A stretch of DNA of 64,000 bases from assembly GCA_965227255.1 (NCBI GenBank), contig CBDDFS010000004.1:235253-299252 (forward strand). Reading direction: 5' to 3'. The DNA comes from CBDDFS01 sp965227255. Its GTDB lineage: Bacteria > Bacteroidota > Bacteroidia > Flavobacteriales_E > Vicingaceae. The position numbers and the translations under genes are program-made. Under the pieces are notes generated by a model. The model worked only from the letters and a program-made list of their open reading frames with translations, did not search any database and was not told the DNA's origin. Within the stretch, counting starts at the first letter, position 1. Every line of letters starts with the position of its first letter. Shown here piece after piece: positions 1 through 8,225 of the stretch.

Positions 1-84
1 TTGCCATTTTGTATTCTGAATGCCTTGGGCATTAGAGCATAGGTATGACATCAGAATAAAAGAAATAAGGAGTAAACGATTCAT
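1..84 (-). CDS. N-terminus of a secreted protein (partial, runs off left edge)
   Basis: An ATG at 84 on the minus strand opens 28 codons that continue past the window edge. The visible residues begin MNRLLLISFILMSYLCSNAQ, a typical Bacteroidota signal peptide ending in the common NAQ cleavage context, followed by GIQNTKWQ. The protein is therefore exported, but too little is present to name a family. It lies downstream of the haem operon on the same strand, 118 bases after it, so it may or may not be co-transcribed. Confidence 0.55.
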   Translation of the reverse strand, partial: MNRLLLISFILMSYLCSNAQGIQNTKWQ

Positions 85-202
85 AAGCGGCTATATATCA
101 TGAAGTTACTTAAAATAAATGACTTACGTCGAAATATTCTCGCAATGAATTGATTTACAGCGCGGTACAAAAGGTAGTATGAATTATTGAAGGAAGAACT
201 AT

Positions 203-1174
203 TCAGAGGGCCTGGTATTCGAACTTGGGGTAGCCCTTTTCACCCGAGTCGTTGTAGAAGTCTGTAAACCTTAGCTTATAGTATTTACCGTTGTAACTTC
301 GGATAATATAGATCTTGTTTGAAAGAACGGTATAAACTGAATTGTCAAAATCGAAATACTTCCAGTCGTAACCCGGACGATCAATTCTATCCTCAAATTC
401 ATAGTCCAGAACGTCTTCCAGCTCTATTTCTTCAAAGGATCTTTCTTCTTCTACAGCAACCATCATCTGGTTTCTGTTTATCTGTGTGCCTGTCACGAGA
501 TATGGGATATATTCTGTGCCATCGAAGAGTGTCTCGGTATATTGAGTGAATACCAGATCCCAGTTGTTTTTGTCCGGTTCAATGGCTATTTGCTTCCCAC
601 CTTCATCAAAGCTGAATGAAATAAAGTTCAGGTCGGCATTCTTCAAAACACTCATTGGATTCGCTTTATTTTCTTCCAGATCTGAAAATTGAATATTGAA
701 TTCATTTTCATCAAAAGAGATCACACTTAACTTGCTAAAGCCCTGATGCCTTCCTCTCTCGTCTACTCCTCTGTCAATAATGCAATAACTTGGACCTTCA
801 CTCCAGTCTCCAATGGCCGTGGAATCAAGGTGTCCGGTCACACCGTCATAAATCCAGTTTGTTATACCTGCTGTATCCGTTCTTTCCCAGAATGTGCCGT
901 CAACCCATGCTGCCTTCATTAATTTTGAGGAGTTCAAAATGATATGCCAGCCTTCCGGACTGCATTCAAATCCAAGGTCCCATTCTGTCTTAAAGTTTTG
1001 CGATACGTTTTCTCCTAATTCCAGGTTGAAATAAACCTGGTATTTGTAGTCCCCATCCATTCCAACCTGTGCAGTATTGAGCTCACCCGGGTCAGGAATT
1101 GAAACCGGAATTTCTTCCTTAAGACAGGAAGCTAATAGTAAGGAGATCGATATGCTGAATAAAATCTTCTTCAT
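203..1174 (-). CDS. HmuY-like lipoprotein of the haem-uptake operon
   Basis: A 323-residue lipoprotein with signal peptide and lipobox ASC (Cys17). Two blocks resemble the HmuY family of haem-binding proteins: a WDLGF/WDLVF motif in each half and a C-terminal segment GYDWKYFDFDN followed by beta strands. HmuY proteins capture haem at the cell surface and hand it to a TonB receptor; that role is inferred from family and neighbours. The receptor stop and this ATG overlap in TGATG, which favours the ATG at 1174 over a GTG one codon upstream. The haem ligands cannot be assigned by eye. The C-terminus has no sorting domain, unlike its partner at 3468-4718. Confidence 0.7.
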   Translation of the reverse strand: MKKILFSISISLLLASCLKEEIPVSIPDPGELNTAQVGMDGDYKYQVYFNLELGENVSQNFKTEWDLGFECSPEGWHIILNSSKLMKAAWVDGTFWERTDTAGITNWIYDGVTGHLDSTAIGDWSEGPSYCIIDRGVDERGRHQGFSKLSVISFDENEFNIQFSDLEENKANPMSVLKNADLNFISFSFDEGGKQIAIEPDKNNWDLVFTQYTETLFDGTEYIPYLVTGTQINRNQMMVAVEEERSFEEIELEDVLDYEFEDRIDRPGYDWKYFDFDNSVYTVLSNKIYIIRSYNGKYYKLRFTDFYNDSGEKGYPKFEYQAL

Positions 1175-3447
1175 CACCAGCCCATATTAAAACGTATGGA
1201 TGTAAAGAAACTTCTTCCCCAGGCCACCGGTACGGAAGAACCTCCCGAAGAATGAATTCCACCGGATGAATTAGCCGTGGCAATATTCTGTACATCAAGA
1301 AGGTTTTTCACACCGAATGTCCAATTGATTCTTTTTTTCCAGATGTATTTTGTGGCTGCAATATCCACGATCTGGTATTCTTCGGCAAAATTCTGTTCTG
1401 TTGTTCCCACATCATCCACACTATAGATAGGTATCTCTCCATTGTATTTATAAAAGAGTGCGCAATTACCTCCAATCTTCTTGAATTCATAGGTCAGATT
1501 CGCCCTGAATTCCGGACTATAAAAAATATTGGAACTTACCTCTTCGGTGGTAATATCAGATCGTCCTGTGTAAACGAATCCCAAGGCCATTTTCCAATGA
1601 TCAATAGATTGATTGACATTTAACTCAAGTCCCTGGGTTCGATATCTACCTATATTGATATAGGTATAAGTGAGAGCATTATCAACCTGAGCCAGAGAGA
1701 TCATGTCATAAACATCATTGAAGAATAATCCGGCTTCCAGCTGGGTGATGCGTTGCTTTTTAATGATCTTATATGTTGCATCGAACTGAATATTATTGGA
1801 AGATTCGGCATCGAGCTCTGAATTTCCATAAATGTTGTGGTTTACATCAACGAATTCGAAGTACAATTCTTTGAGTGATGGAGCTCTGAATCCTCTGGCA
1901 TAGGAGGCTCTCATGGATAATTTATTCCTGCTGAATCTGAAATTTAAAGATGGAATCAGAGGTGCACTATACGCAGTGTTATAAGCATAACGCAAACCCG
2001 GTTTGATGGTTAAGGTCTTGGTCGGTCTCCACTCAGCTGAGGAGAATAAGGCATAATCTCCGATGCTTTGTTGCCCATCTTCAATCCTTTTTCCAAAGGC
2101 TGTTTCAACATTTATATCATAACCAACCTCACCATTCAGTTTGGCATTTTTTGGCAGAAATCGAATGCTTCCCCTACTCATTGCACTGTGAATGCGCGTG
2201 GTGTCATGATCTTCGGGATTGTCTGTAAGCTCTTCGTCTAGATCTGTCAGATTCTTGAAATAGGTATATCGAGTTCTTCTGAAGTTATTGTATGATGCAA
2301 GAACATTCCAATATGTATTTGCAGAGATCTGACCATTAAAATCAAATCCGACATTATATCTGTAAGTGTGGAAGTATTCATCGAATGCAGTGAGGTGATA
2401 AGGCTCTCTCGGTCTGCCCCTGCTGATAATACTTTCCCTGAAATAGTCGCCAAAAAATCGATACGTCGTCAGATCATTGCGGAGTGAATATTGAACATTT
2501 CCGAATACCTGTTCTTTTGGTTTCCATTGAAGGAATCTGCTTGTATCAGCCGGTTTTGATTGCGGTAGTATACTGTATTCTTCATCCGGCGACCATCCGT
2601 CAAAGAAGTTCCTTCCAATATTTGCACTTACCCGGTGTTTTCCGAAGTTTGAGCTGATTCCTGCATCAATATTATACTGACCAACACTTTCATAATAAGT
2701 ATTTACAGATGCGTCATACTTCTTTTTACTATCCTTTTTCGTGATCAGATTGATCGTTCCCGCCAGGGCATTGCTTCCATAATTCACTGATAGTGGTCCT
2801 TCAACAATTTCAATCCTTTCAATATTGTTCATATTGATCTGATTCAGGTCGATGTTGCCATCCTGACGGCCAATTACCGGAACACCGTCGATCATGATCT
2901 TTACGTTCTCCCCTGATAAGCCTTGAATGCTCGCAGAACTGCCTAAAACATTATCCTGTCCAATTCTCAAATTTGTTTCGAATTGAAGCGCATCATTTAG
3001 ATTTACAACGCCCCTTTTCTCCATCTCTTCTTTTTGGATCACTTTGATCTTATGAATTGATTTCTCAGGGTTGCCCGGTGAATATTGACCTGTGATCACA
3101 ACCTGATTTAAAGTTATGTCATCTACCTTCATGCGAAAAGCAAGTTGTTCACCTGCTTTAAGCGTGTCTAATCGATTCAAGTATCCTATATAAGCCGATT
3201 CAACGTAATAGACTTCAGCTTCATCTGTAAATTGAACCTTGCCGCTGAGGTCCGATAGAACTGTCTGTTTTTTGGAATTCTGATCAGTGCTGTAAGTAAT
3301 GTGAGCACCGGGTAAAGCATTCCCATCTTCATCCAAAATCTCAATACTTGTTTGAGAAATTGAGATAAAAGGCAATAATAAAAAAGCCAAGGTCGATAAA
3401 ATCAACCTCGACTTTCTTATTTGAAACATTTTACTGATCAGATTCAA
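1174..3447 (-). CDS. TonB-dependent receptor, HmuR-like
   Basis: This 757-residue outer-membrane receptor has a signal peptide ending near residue 31 (SISQ), then a carboxypeptidase-D-like regulatory domain (about 33-110), a plug domain (about 130-235, with MIDGVPVIG and the RIEIVEGPLSVNYGSNA signature) and a 22-strand barrel to the end. The last residue is Trp, within the usual aromatic C-terminal rule. It sits between two HmuY-like proteins, so haem or another iron complex is the probable substrate. There is no SusD-like gene, which argues against glycan uptake. ATG at 3447 is used; an alternative start at 3429 would give a shorter signal peptide. Confidence 0.88.
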   Translation of the reverse strand: MNLISKMFQIRKSRLILSTLAFLLLPFISISQTSIEILDEDGNALPGAHITYSTDQNSKKQTVLSDLSGKVQFTDEAEVYYVESAYIGYLNRLDTLKAGEQLAFRMKVDDITLNQVVITGQYSPGNPEKSIHKIKVIQKEEMEKRGVVNLNDALQFETNLRIGQDNVLGSSASIQGLSGENVKIMIDGVPVIGRQDGNIDLNQINMNNIERIEIVEGPLSVNYGSNALAGTINLITKKDSKKKYDASVNTYYESVGQYNIDAGISSNFGKHRVSANIGRNFFDGWSPDEEYSILPQSKPADTSRFLQWKPKEQVFGNVQYSLRNDLTTYRFFGDYFRESIISRGRPREPYHLTAFDEYFHTYRYNVGFDFNGQISANTYWNVLASYNNFRRTRYTYFKNLTDLDEELTDNPEDHDTTRIHSAMSRGSIRFLPKNAKLNGEVGYDINVETAFGKRIEDGQQSIGDYALFSSAEWRPTKTLTIKPGLRYAYNTAYSAPLIPSLNFRFSRNKLSMRASYARGFRAPSLKELYFEFVDVNHNIYGNSELDAESSNNIQFDATYKIIKKQRITQLEAGLFFNDVYDMISLAQVDNALTYTYINIGRYRTQGLELNVNQSIDHWKMALGFVYTGRSDITTEEVSSNIFYSPEFRANLTYEFKKIGGNCALFYKYNGEIPIYSVDDVGTTEQNFAEEYQIVDIAATKYIWKKRINWTFGVKNLLDVQNIATANSSGGIHSSGGSSVPVAWGRSFFTSIRFNMGW

Positions 3448-3467
3448 GCTATTGAGTTAAGAGCAAT

Positions 3468-4718
3468 TTATCGAATGATCACTTTTTTAGAAACCCTATT
3501 TCCATCGGTTGACAAAACCAGAATGTACAATCCTGGATTCAGGTTGCTTACATCCACATTTGTTGTCAACTGATTAGGATTTAATTGCTGAGTTAATACG
3601 GCTCTACCAGTTTGATCAAATACATTCATCAGTGCTTCGGATTTCGAATTGTAAGCAATAGTCATTACATCCGAAGCTGGATTTGGATATATTTCGAATA
3701 TCTCGATCGCCTCTTCTTCGGCAACACTTGCAAAATGTACATGCTCTTTCGTGAAAACTACTTCTCCTGTAGCCTGGAACATACTGCCATCCCATCCGTA
3801 CAATTTGAATACCATCTTGAAGACATCACCACCTTCATTTCTCACAAAATATACTGTGCTATCCGCGACATTGTATATGTTGTTGTTAAAGTCATAACTC
3901 TTCCAGTCGTAGCCAACTGAGTTGATCTCGGTCATTTGAGAGTGAGCTTGCCAATCAGTGTAGTTATCCGGGTCGTTTACAGGATAAGCCTTACTTGCTG
4001 TAACATTGAAGTTTTGTAGAACACCTGTTACATTGTATGCCGATGGCACAAAGGCTGTGTACTTTCCAAAAACCAGATCCCAATCACCTGTGTCGGGTTC
4101 TCTGTCTTTTTCACCATGTGTCTGTAATGAAAAGTAACCGAAGTTCTTTCCGGAAAAATCATCCTTTTTCAAAGAATGAGTCATATCCATGGAATTATCC
4201 AGGCTGGCATGACGGAATTCATATACTCCGGCAATCAAATGTTTGATCCATACTTTCTGATAAACTCCATTTCCCAGTTTGATCACGAAAATTCGATCGC
4301 CTATAATCTCATGTGTAAACTCGTTGTAGGTCCCCCAACCTATGTCAAAACCACTTTGATCCTGTGAGAAAGCACCATAGGTCCAATTTGTATCTGAATT
4401 ATATCTCTGAGTCCAGTTAGAAATACCTGTTGTGTCTGTCAAAGTTGCCCAATCATTGGTATCACCGGGATGAAGCCAAAGCTCGGTTCCGTTTGCAGGG
4501 TTGATCATCACACATGTGGCAAATGCTGAATTTACCTGAAATGCAATATCCCAATCGTCGTTATCTACATTGGCCTGACTTCCGTTCAGCAGACTATAGA
4601 AGTCCTGCTTCTGAATATTGCTACCAAGGAATACAGTATCGGTCACTTGTTGTGCACTAACACTAGTTAGAAGACCAACACTGAATAAAATTGTAAAAAG
4701 CTGTTTCATTCTTTTCAA
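3468..4718 (-). CDS. HmuY-like secreted protein with T9SS sorting domain
   Basis: First gene of the haem operon, 416 residues. It has a signal peptide ending VSAQ, two WDIAF/WDLVF motifs and a GYDWKSYDFNN block like the lipoprotein at 203-1174, then a C-terminal T9SS type A domain (IYPNPASD ... GLYILVLSTDG ... KKVIIR). The T9SS domain implies export by the type IX system and surface attachment or release, so it may act as a haemophore while the lipoprotein acts at the membrane. The spacing to the receptor gene is 20 bases. A -7 promoter match and a 16-bp dyad lie just upstream. Confidence 0.75.
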   Translation of the reverse strand: MKRMKQLFTILFSVGLLTSVSAQQVTDTVFLGSNIQKQDFYSLLNGSQANVDNDDWDIAFQVNSAFATCVMINPANGTELWLHPGDTNDWATLTDTTGISNWTQRYNSDTNWTYGAFSQDQSGFDIGWGTYNEFTHEIIGDRIFVIKLGNGVYQKVWIKHLIAGVYEFRHASLDNSMDMTHSLKKDDFSGKNFGYFSLQTHGEKDREPDTGDWDLVFGKYTAFVPSAYNVTGVLQNFNVTASKAYPVNDPDNYTDWQAHSQMTEINSVGYDWKSYDFNNNIYNVADSTVYFVRNEGGDVFKMVFKLYGWDGSMFQATGEVVFTKEHVHFASVAEEEAIEIFEIYPNPASDVMTIAYNSKSEALMNVFDQTGRAVLTQQLNPNQLTTNVDVSNLNPGLYILVLSTDGNRVSKKVIIR

Positions 4719-4741
4719 ATTGATAATTAAAATTTCAGGGA

Positions 4742-4749
4742 CAAAAATA
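4742..4749 (-). promoter_or_regulatory. Candidate -7 promoter element of the haem operon
   Basis: On the minus strand the bases read TATTTTTG, an exact match to the Bacteroidota -7 consensus TAnnTTTG. It lies 24 bases upstream of the start codon at 4718, so the transcript would have a short leader. The dyad at 4773-4788 sits just upstream, about where an activator would contact polymerase. Confidence 0.5.
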
Positions 4750-4772
4750 CAAGCTATTTAAGCTCAACATCT

Positions 4773-4788
4773 TACCATTTATATGGTA
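4773..4788. promoter_or_regulatory. 16-bp dyad upstream of the haem operon
   Basis: The bases form TACCAT-N4-ATGGTA, a perfect 6-4-6 inverted repeat. A further ATGGTA half-site lies at 4802-4807. The same architecture (TACCCT-N4-AGGGTA) occurs in front of the adjacent LuxR-type regulator gene at 5485-5500. NarL-type regulators bind TAC-containing heptamers in a 7-2-7 arrangement, which this fits. The location upstream of the -7 element suggests activation. Confidence 0.5.
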
Positions 4789-4809
4789 TTTTACATGACC
4801 TATGGTAGG

Positions 4810-5469
4810 TTAGGCCTCGATCAAACCTATGCTCAATGCATAGATCGTGAGCTCAGATGCGGAACGAACACCTAGTTTTTTCATGATGTTCTTTCTGTGG
4901 GTGTGGACGGTATGAGGACTTAGGTGAATCTGATCAGCCACCTCCTTGTTAGTCAGTCCTTTAGCTAACATTACTGCTATCTCGGTTTCACGAATTGTCA
5001 GGCTGGTAGGATCGCAGTTCAACGACTCCTTCTTGTATAAATGCTTGTTAAATACAATATCCAATACCTTATTGCAATAGAATTTCTCTCCTTTTGCTAT
5101 GGCGAAAATGGCATGAATGATCTCATCGTCGTCGCACGAGTAAGTCAAATAACCCTGAACTCCTTTTTCGAGGATCTGCAGTACCTGAGATTCATTGTTT
5201 ACACCTGATACAACCAGGACTTTTAGATCCTGTTTTTCCTCAAGAATTTTTAGCAGAAGGTCGATTCCAAATACACTCTCTGATTTTGGATCAATAATGA
5301 GAAGGTCATATTCTTTCTCCTCAAGCTTACGGGTGAGTTCCTGTCCGTCAGTAACCTGATCAATTCTTTCAATGCCGCCTCCTGTTGCACAGATTCGTTG
5401 TAAACCATAGTGCATGAGATGGTTTGCGTTTGCATGAAGTATGTTAATATTTTGAGTGTTCAAGGTCAT
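4810..5469 (-). CDS. LuxR/NarL-family response regulator with a degenerate receiver
   Basis: A 219-residue protein with an N-terminal receiver-like domain (about 8-125) and a C-terminal LuxR HTH (about 157-217, LTIRETEIAVMLAKGLTNKE and SPHTVHTHRKNIMKKLGV). The HTH is canonical. The receiver keeps the phospho-acceptor position Asp60 (LLIIDPKS) and Ser88, but the acidic pair that binds Mg is replaced by Asn14-Ala15, and the conserved Lys of GYLxK is Tyr110. It may therefore respond to something other than phosphorylation. No histidine kinase is nearby. It lies 91 bases upstream of the haem operon on the same strand, and both carry matching dyads, so it probably regulates the operon and itself. 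Confidence 0.85.
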   Translation of the reverse strand: MTLNTQNINILHANANHLMHYGLQRICATGGGIERIDQVTDGQELTRKLEEKEYDLLIIDPKSESVFGIDLLLKILEEKQDLKVLVVSGVNNESQVLQILEKGVQGYLTYSCDDDEIIHAIFAIAKGEKFYCNKVLDIVFNKHLYKKESLNCDPTSLTIRETEIAVMLAKGLTNKEVADQIHLSPHTVHTHRKNIMKKLGVRSASELTIYALSIGLIEA

Positions 5470-5484
5470 CTCGCATTCTAACTC

Positions 5485-5500
5485 TACCCTTCTGAGGGTA
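5485..5500. promoter_or_regulatory. 16-bp dyad upstream of the LuxR-type regulator gene
   Basis: TACCCT-N4-AGGGTA is a perfect inverted repeat 16 bases before the start codon at 5469. It has the same half-site core and spacing as the dyad at 4773-4788. A near-consensus -7 element (GAATTTTG on the minus strand, 5510-5517) lies just upstream, so the dyad would overlap the transcription start, a position expected for autorepression. Confidence 0.5.
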
Positions 5501-5618
5501 GTGAGCTGACAAAATTCGGTTTTATTCTTTTATATAAAAACTTCGCACAAAAATTATCACGTCCACCTTCATTTTTACACTGCAAAATATACTTCCTTTG
5601 TAACAGAAATTCGATGCA

Positions 5619-6296
5619 ATGAAAAAATACAATTTACTTCTCTTAATCATACCATTTCTAATCACTTCATGTGCTGAGCAACCTGCTGACAAACAGAGTC
5701 ATCAAGAATCACATTCCCTTGAGGATGTAGAATTGGTCGCAGAATACGATACAGTGAAAGTAGCTACCTTATATATGAAGGTTGTGGGCAAAGAGAATAT
5801 GATACAAGCGAATTACTCCGAAGGCATGAGCAATGAGGATATTGCCGCCAATGCACTTTATGACAACCTTGTTTATGTAGAAGTTGCAGGAAGTTTATAT
5901 GCCGACAATAGTGAAGAAGGATACGTAGCGGATGAATCGGGCACCGTTAAATCAAAAATGACCGTTTATGATATGCTGCATATGGACATGGAGGATGTTC
6001 ATCAACCATTCAGAGTTTCAGTCATAACAAACATCACAAATTTCGATTCCTGGAAGAAAGCATTTGATGAAGAAGAATTAAATCGGCAAAATGCAGGCAT
6101 GAGGTCTCTTCAAATTGGTGTGAATCCGAAAGATCCTCAGGAAGTTTTCATGCTCATCGCCATTGAAGATATTGCCAAAGCCCGTCAGATGATGGAGCAC
6201 GACGGCTTAAGAAAGAAAATGAAAGATGCTGGAGTTGTGGGAGATCCTAAAGTCAAATTTTGGAGGCCTGCAGGTCCTCAGACCGAAGAACTCTAA
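5619..6296 (+). CDS. Lipoprotein with a C-terminal alpha/beta-barrel-like domain
   Basis: The 225-residue product begins with a lipoprotein signal (MKKYNLLLLIIPFLITSC, Cys18) and an acidic, His-rich linker. The last 90 residues (PFRVSVITNITNFDSWKKAF ... EVFMLIAIEDIAKARQMMEH) resemble the ferredoxin-like fold of dimeric alpha/beta-barrel proteins, judged only by pattern. I do not recognise the exact family and assign no activity. It is divergent from the regulator at 4810-5469 and ends directly against the convergent thioesterase gene with no visible terminator. Confidence 0.7.
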   Translation: MKKYNLLLLIIPFLITSCAEQPADKQSHQESHSLEDVELVAEYDTVKVATLYMKVVGKENMIQANYSEGMSNEDIAANALYDNLVYVEVAGSLYADNSEEGYVADESGTVKSKMTVYDMLHMDMEDVHQPFRVSVITNITNFDSWKKAFDEEELNRQNAGMRSLQIGVNPKDPQEVFMLIAIEDIAKARQMMEHDGLRKKMKDAGVVGDPKVKFWRPAGPQTEEL

Positions 6297-6779
6297 TCAA
6301 ACCACTTTCATCATTCCTTCTAGTTCTGCTACTCTTTCTTCTATATTGGGGGTAATTCCCTCTACGTGAACTTCTTTCAGTAAGTTCATGATTTCGCTCG
6401 CGTGTTCAACTGCCCTGCCCGTTTTAGCGTCAATTGGAATGAAGACCGATCTCATGATTGATTTAAGTTGGCTTTCTGATTTGTCATACATCACCATCTC
6501 AACTTCAATGTGCTTTATGCTATAATTATTCACCTGTGTTTTTATCAATACTTCTTCCATAAGCCAGGCAGGCTTTCTGTATATAATCTCACTCTTTCCA
6601 ACTACCCAGCCTCTTCCATCTGTTCTGAGTCTTTCATATACATTGATGCCATAATATTGTAATAGATGATCTTCTCTGGCATTCATAAAATAATCGAGGT
6701 ATCTGCCATTGTTCAAATGACTTAACGGGTCACAATCCTGATATCGGATCTGTGTAATTGATTGAGGATGTTTTTCCAT
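6297..6779 (-). CDS. Hotdog-fold acyl-CoA thioesterase (4HBT family)
   Basis: A 160-residue cytoplasmic protein with the YbgC/4HBT signature near the N-terminus: RYQDCDPLSHLNNGRYLDYF at about 12-31, where Asp and His-Asn-Asn match the acyl-CoA-binding and catalytic region. The central block KSEIIYRKPAWLMEEVLIKT is also typical. The family hydrolyses acyl-CoA thioesters; the chain length is unknown. It follows the TetR gene by 9 bases on the same strand, so the two form an operon, probably responding to an acyl-CoA or hydrophobic ligand. Confidence 0.8.
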   Translation of the reverse strand: MEKHPQSITQIRYQDCDPLSHLNNGRYLDYFMNAREDHLLQYYGINVYERLRTDGRGWVVGKSEIIYRKPAWLMEEVLIKTQVNNYSIKHIEVEMVMYDKSESQLKSIMRSVFIPIDAKTGRAVEHASEIMNLLKEVHVEGITPNIEERVAELEGMMKVV

Positions 6780-6788
6780 TTTTAAAGA

Positions 6789-7340
6789 TTAACGTATGAG
6801 ACTTTCTATTTCTTTTTTAACCAGTCTGAGCGGGCGATCAGATTTCTGAACCCTTGATAACATGATGGCTCCTTCAAGCATAATGAGGAATTTCTCGGAT
6901 TTATCTACCGCTTCGATGACCACGCCCTTGTAAATAAGATATGATGTAATGGCTTCCTTCCAGAAATCAAATAATCTGGAGCAGGTCGCTCTAAGTGCTT
7001 CATTTCCTGCCGTTACATCATGTGAGACAGACGCCAAAGGACAACCATATTTTAACATGTCGTTCTTATAATCTTTGAGATACAGATCAACAATGGCTGA
7101 CAACCCTTGGGCTGCTGTCCTTTTACCCTTCATTGCATTCTTGAATACAAGAGCCATTTCCATGGCTGCTTCCTCAAGAGCAGTTTCAATGATCTCATCT
7201 TTTCCTCCGGGAAAATGATGATATAAAGATCCCTTAGGTAATTCCGTATCTCTTAGCAGATCATTAATTCCTGTACCGTAGTACCCTGATTTTCTGATCT
7301 GTTTTTTAGCGGCTATAATGATATTATCTCTGGTACTCAT
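6789..7340 (-). CDS. TetR/AcrR-family regulator, LmrA/YxaF-like
   Basis: A 183-residue one-domain regulator. The N-terminal HTH (about 9-55) contains SGYYGTGINDLLRDTELPKG and SLYHHFPGGKDE, typical of TetR proteins. The C-terminal half (YGCPLASVSHDVTAGNEALR) resembles the LmrA/YxaF subfamily, which represses small efflux or metabolic operons until a ligand binds. A perfect 14-bp operator lies 22 bases upstream of its ATG, so autoregulation together with the downstream thioesterase is likely. Confidence 0.87.
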   Translation of the reverse strand: MSTRDNIIIAAKKQIRKSGYYGTGINDLLRDTELPKGSLYHHFPGGKDEIIETALEEAAMEMALVFKNAMKGKRTAAQGLSAIVDLYLKDYKNDMLKYGCPLASVSHDVTAGNEALRATCSRLFDFWKEAITSYLIYKGVVIEAVDKSEKFLIMLEGAIMLSRVQKSDRPLRLVKKEIESLIR

Positions 7341-7362
7341 AACGCAAAGATATAAATTATAC

Positions 7363-7376
7363 AGACCGGTCGGTCT
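7363..7376. promoter_or_regulatory. TetR-type operator (AGACCG-N2-CGGTCT)
   Basis: The sequence AGACCGGTCGGTCT is a perfect inverted repeat with the ACCG/CGGT core often seen in TetR operators. It sits 22 bases upstream of the TetR start codon at 7340. I infer that it is bound by that protein and controls both the regulator and the thioesterase. Confidence 0.6.
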
Positions 7377-7421
7377 AGAATGCTAAAAAAGACTGATACT
7401 CAAGGTTGAAAAAGACGAGCT

Positions 7422-8105
7422 TTATTGTTTACGGAAGTCTGGATTCCAACTAAGAGCTAGTTGAAAATACCACTTGTCGAAATCTGGAGTGAGCTGATTC
7501 AACATACCCATCTGAAGATTTGTGCTCTTGTTGAATTGATATCCTCCGGCAAAATACAGACGATTCCGGTCGAGATAAGATTCCTTTTCTCCCATTGGAA
7601 CTGTATGAAGAAAAACTTCGTCGTATACGGCGGCGAACCACGTGTCGGGCTCCATGTCCTTCTTGCCTATTGGAATTGTCAGGAATAACCTGTATCTCAC
7701 CCTATTTAAATAAACACCATTTTTCCATCGTTGTTCCACCCTGAACCTGTGCTCAAATAAAAGATTTGGGATCTTATGTTTTAGCATGTATTGTTCGAAT
7801 ATCCTACCCTCCTCAGCATCTGGGTTGTTGATGTCGGTTTCGAACGAGTAGTCGGCTATATAGGCATAACCCAGTGCGAAAGACGAAGATTTAGAGACGT
7901 TGTACATAGGAGCAACCCTCAATAACAGTTGTTCGATATTCTCACCATGATCGTGTGAACGATATTGAGCTTCGTTCCATAAAGTCCATTTATCCGTGAG
8001 CTTCATTCCACTGAAATACATCCACCAGCTGCCTACTTCCTGGGATTTCATTTTATTGGGTAATAACACTGAGGACAGGATCAGAATGAGTGTTATTTTC
8101 TTCAT
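7422..8105 (-). CDS. DUF2490 outer-membrane protein
   Basis: The 227-residue protein has a signal peptide (cleavage near KSQ) and the start VGSWWMYFSGMKLTDKWTLW, characteristic of DUF2490. The rest alternates aromatic and polar residues as in a beta-barrel (FEHRFRVEQRW, NRVRYRLFLTIPI, WYFQLALSWNP). The family is widespread in Bacteroidota outer membranes and has no established function. The gene stands alone between the TetR operator and a repeat array. Confidence 0.75.
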   Translation of the reverse strand: MKKITLILILSSVLLPNKMKSQEVGSWWMYFSGMKLTDKWTLWNEAQYRSHDHGENIEQLLLRVAPMYNVSKSSSFALGYAYIADYSFETDINNPDAEEGRIFEQYMLKHKIPNLLFEHRFRVEQRWKNGVYLNRVRYRLFLTIPIGKKDMEPDTWFAAVYDEVFLHTVPMGEKESYLDRNRLYFAGGYQFNKSTNLQMGMLNQLTPDFDKWYFQLALSWNPDFRKQ

Positions 8106-8119
8106 GTTGGAAATATAAG

Positions 8120-8198
8120 GATATCTGATAGATGATATCTGACTTATGATATATGATATTGTGTGAAGGTGAGAGTCAGAGTCAGAGTGAGAGTGAGT
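8120..8198. repeat. Short tandem arrays: six 7-mers then five 6-mers
   Basis: From 8120 to 8161 the DNA is six diverged heptamers of the form GATATCT/GATAGAT. From 8169 to 8198 it is five hexamers of the form GTGAGA/GTCAGA. Two further heptamers (CTGTCGA, CTGACGA) follow near 8210-8223, up to the stop of the next gene. There is no open frame here. Similar arrays recur at other intergenic places in the window. Confidence 0.8.
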
Positions 8199-8225
8199 TG
8201 AAATTCCTACTGTCGACTGACGACT

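Noticed and set aside
203..4718. SusCD-type glycan utilisation locus
   Set aside because: No SusD-like protein; the partners match HmuY, and there is no glycosidase next to the receptor.
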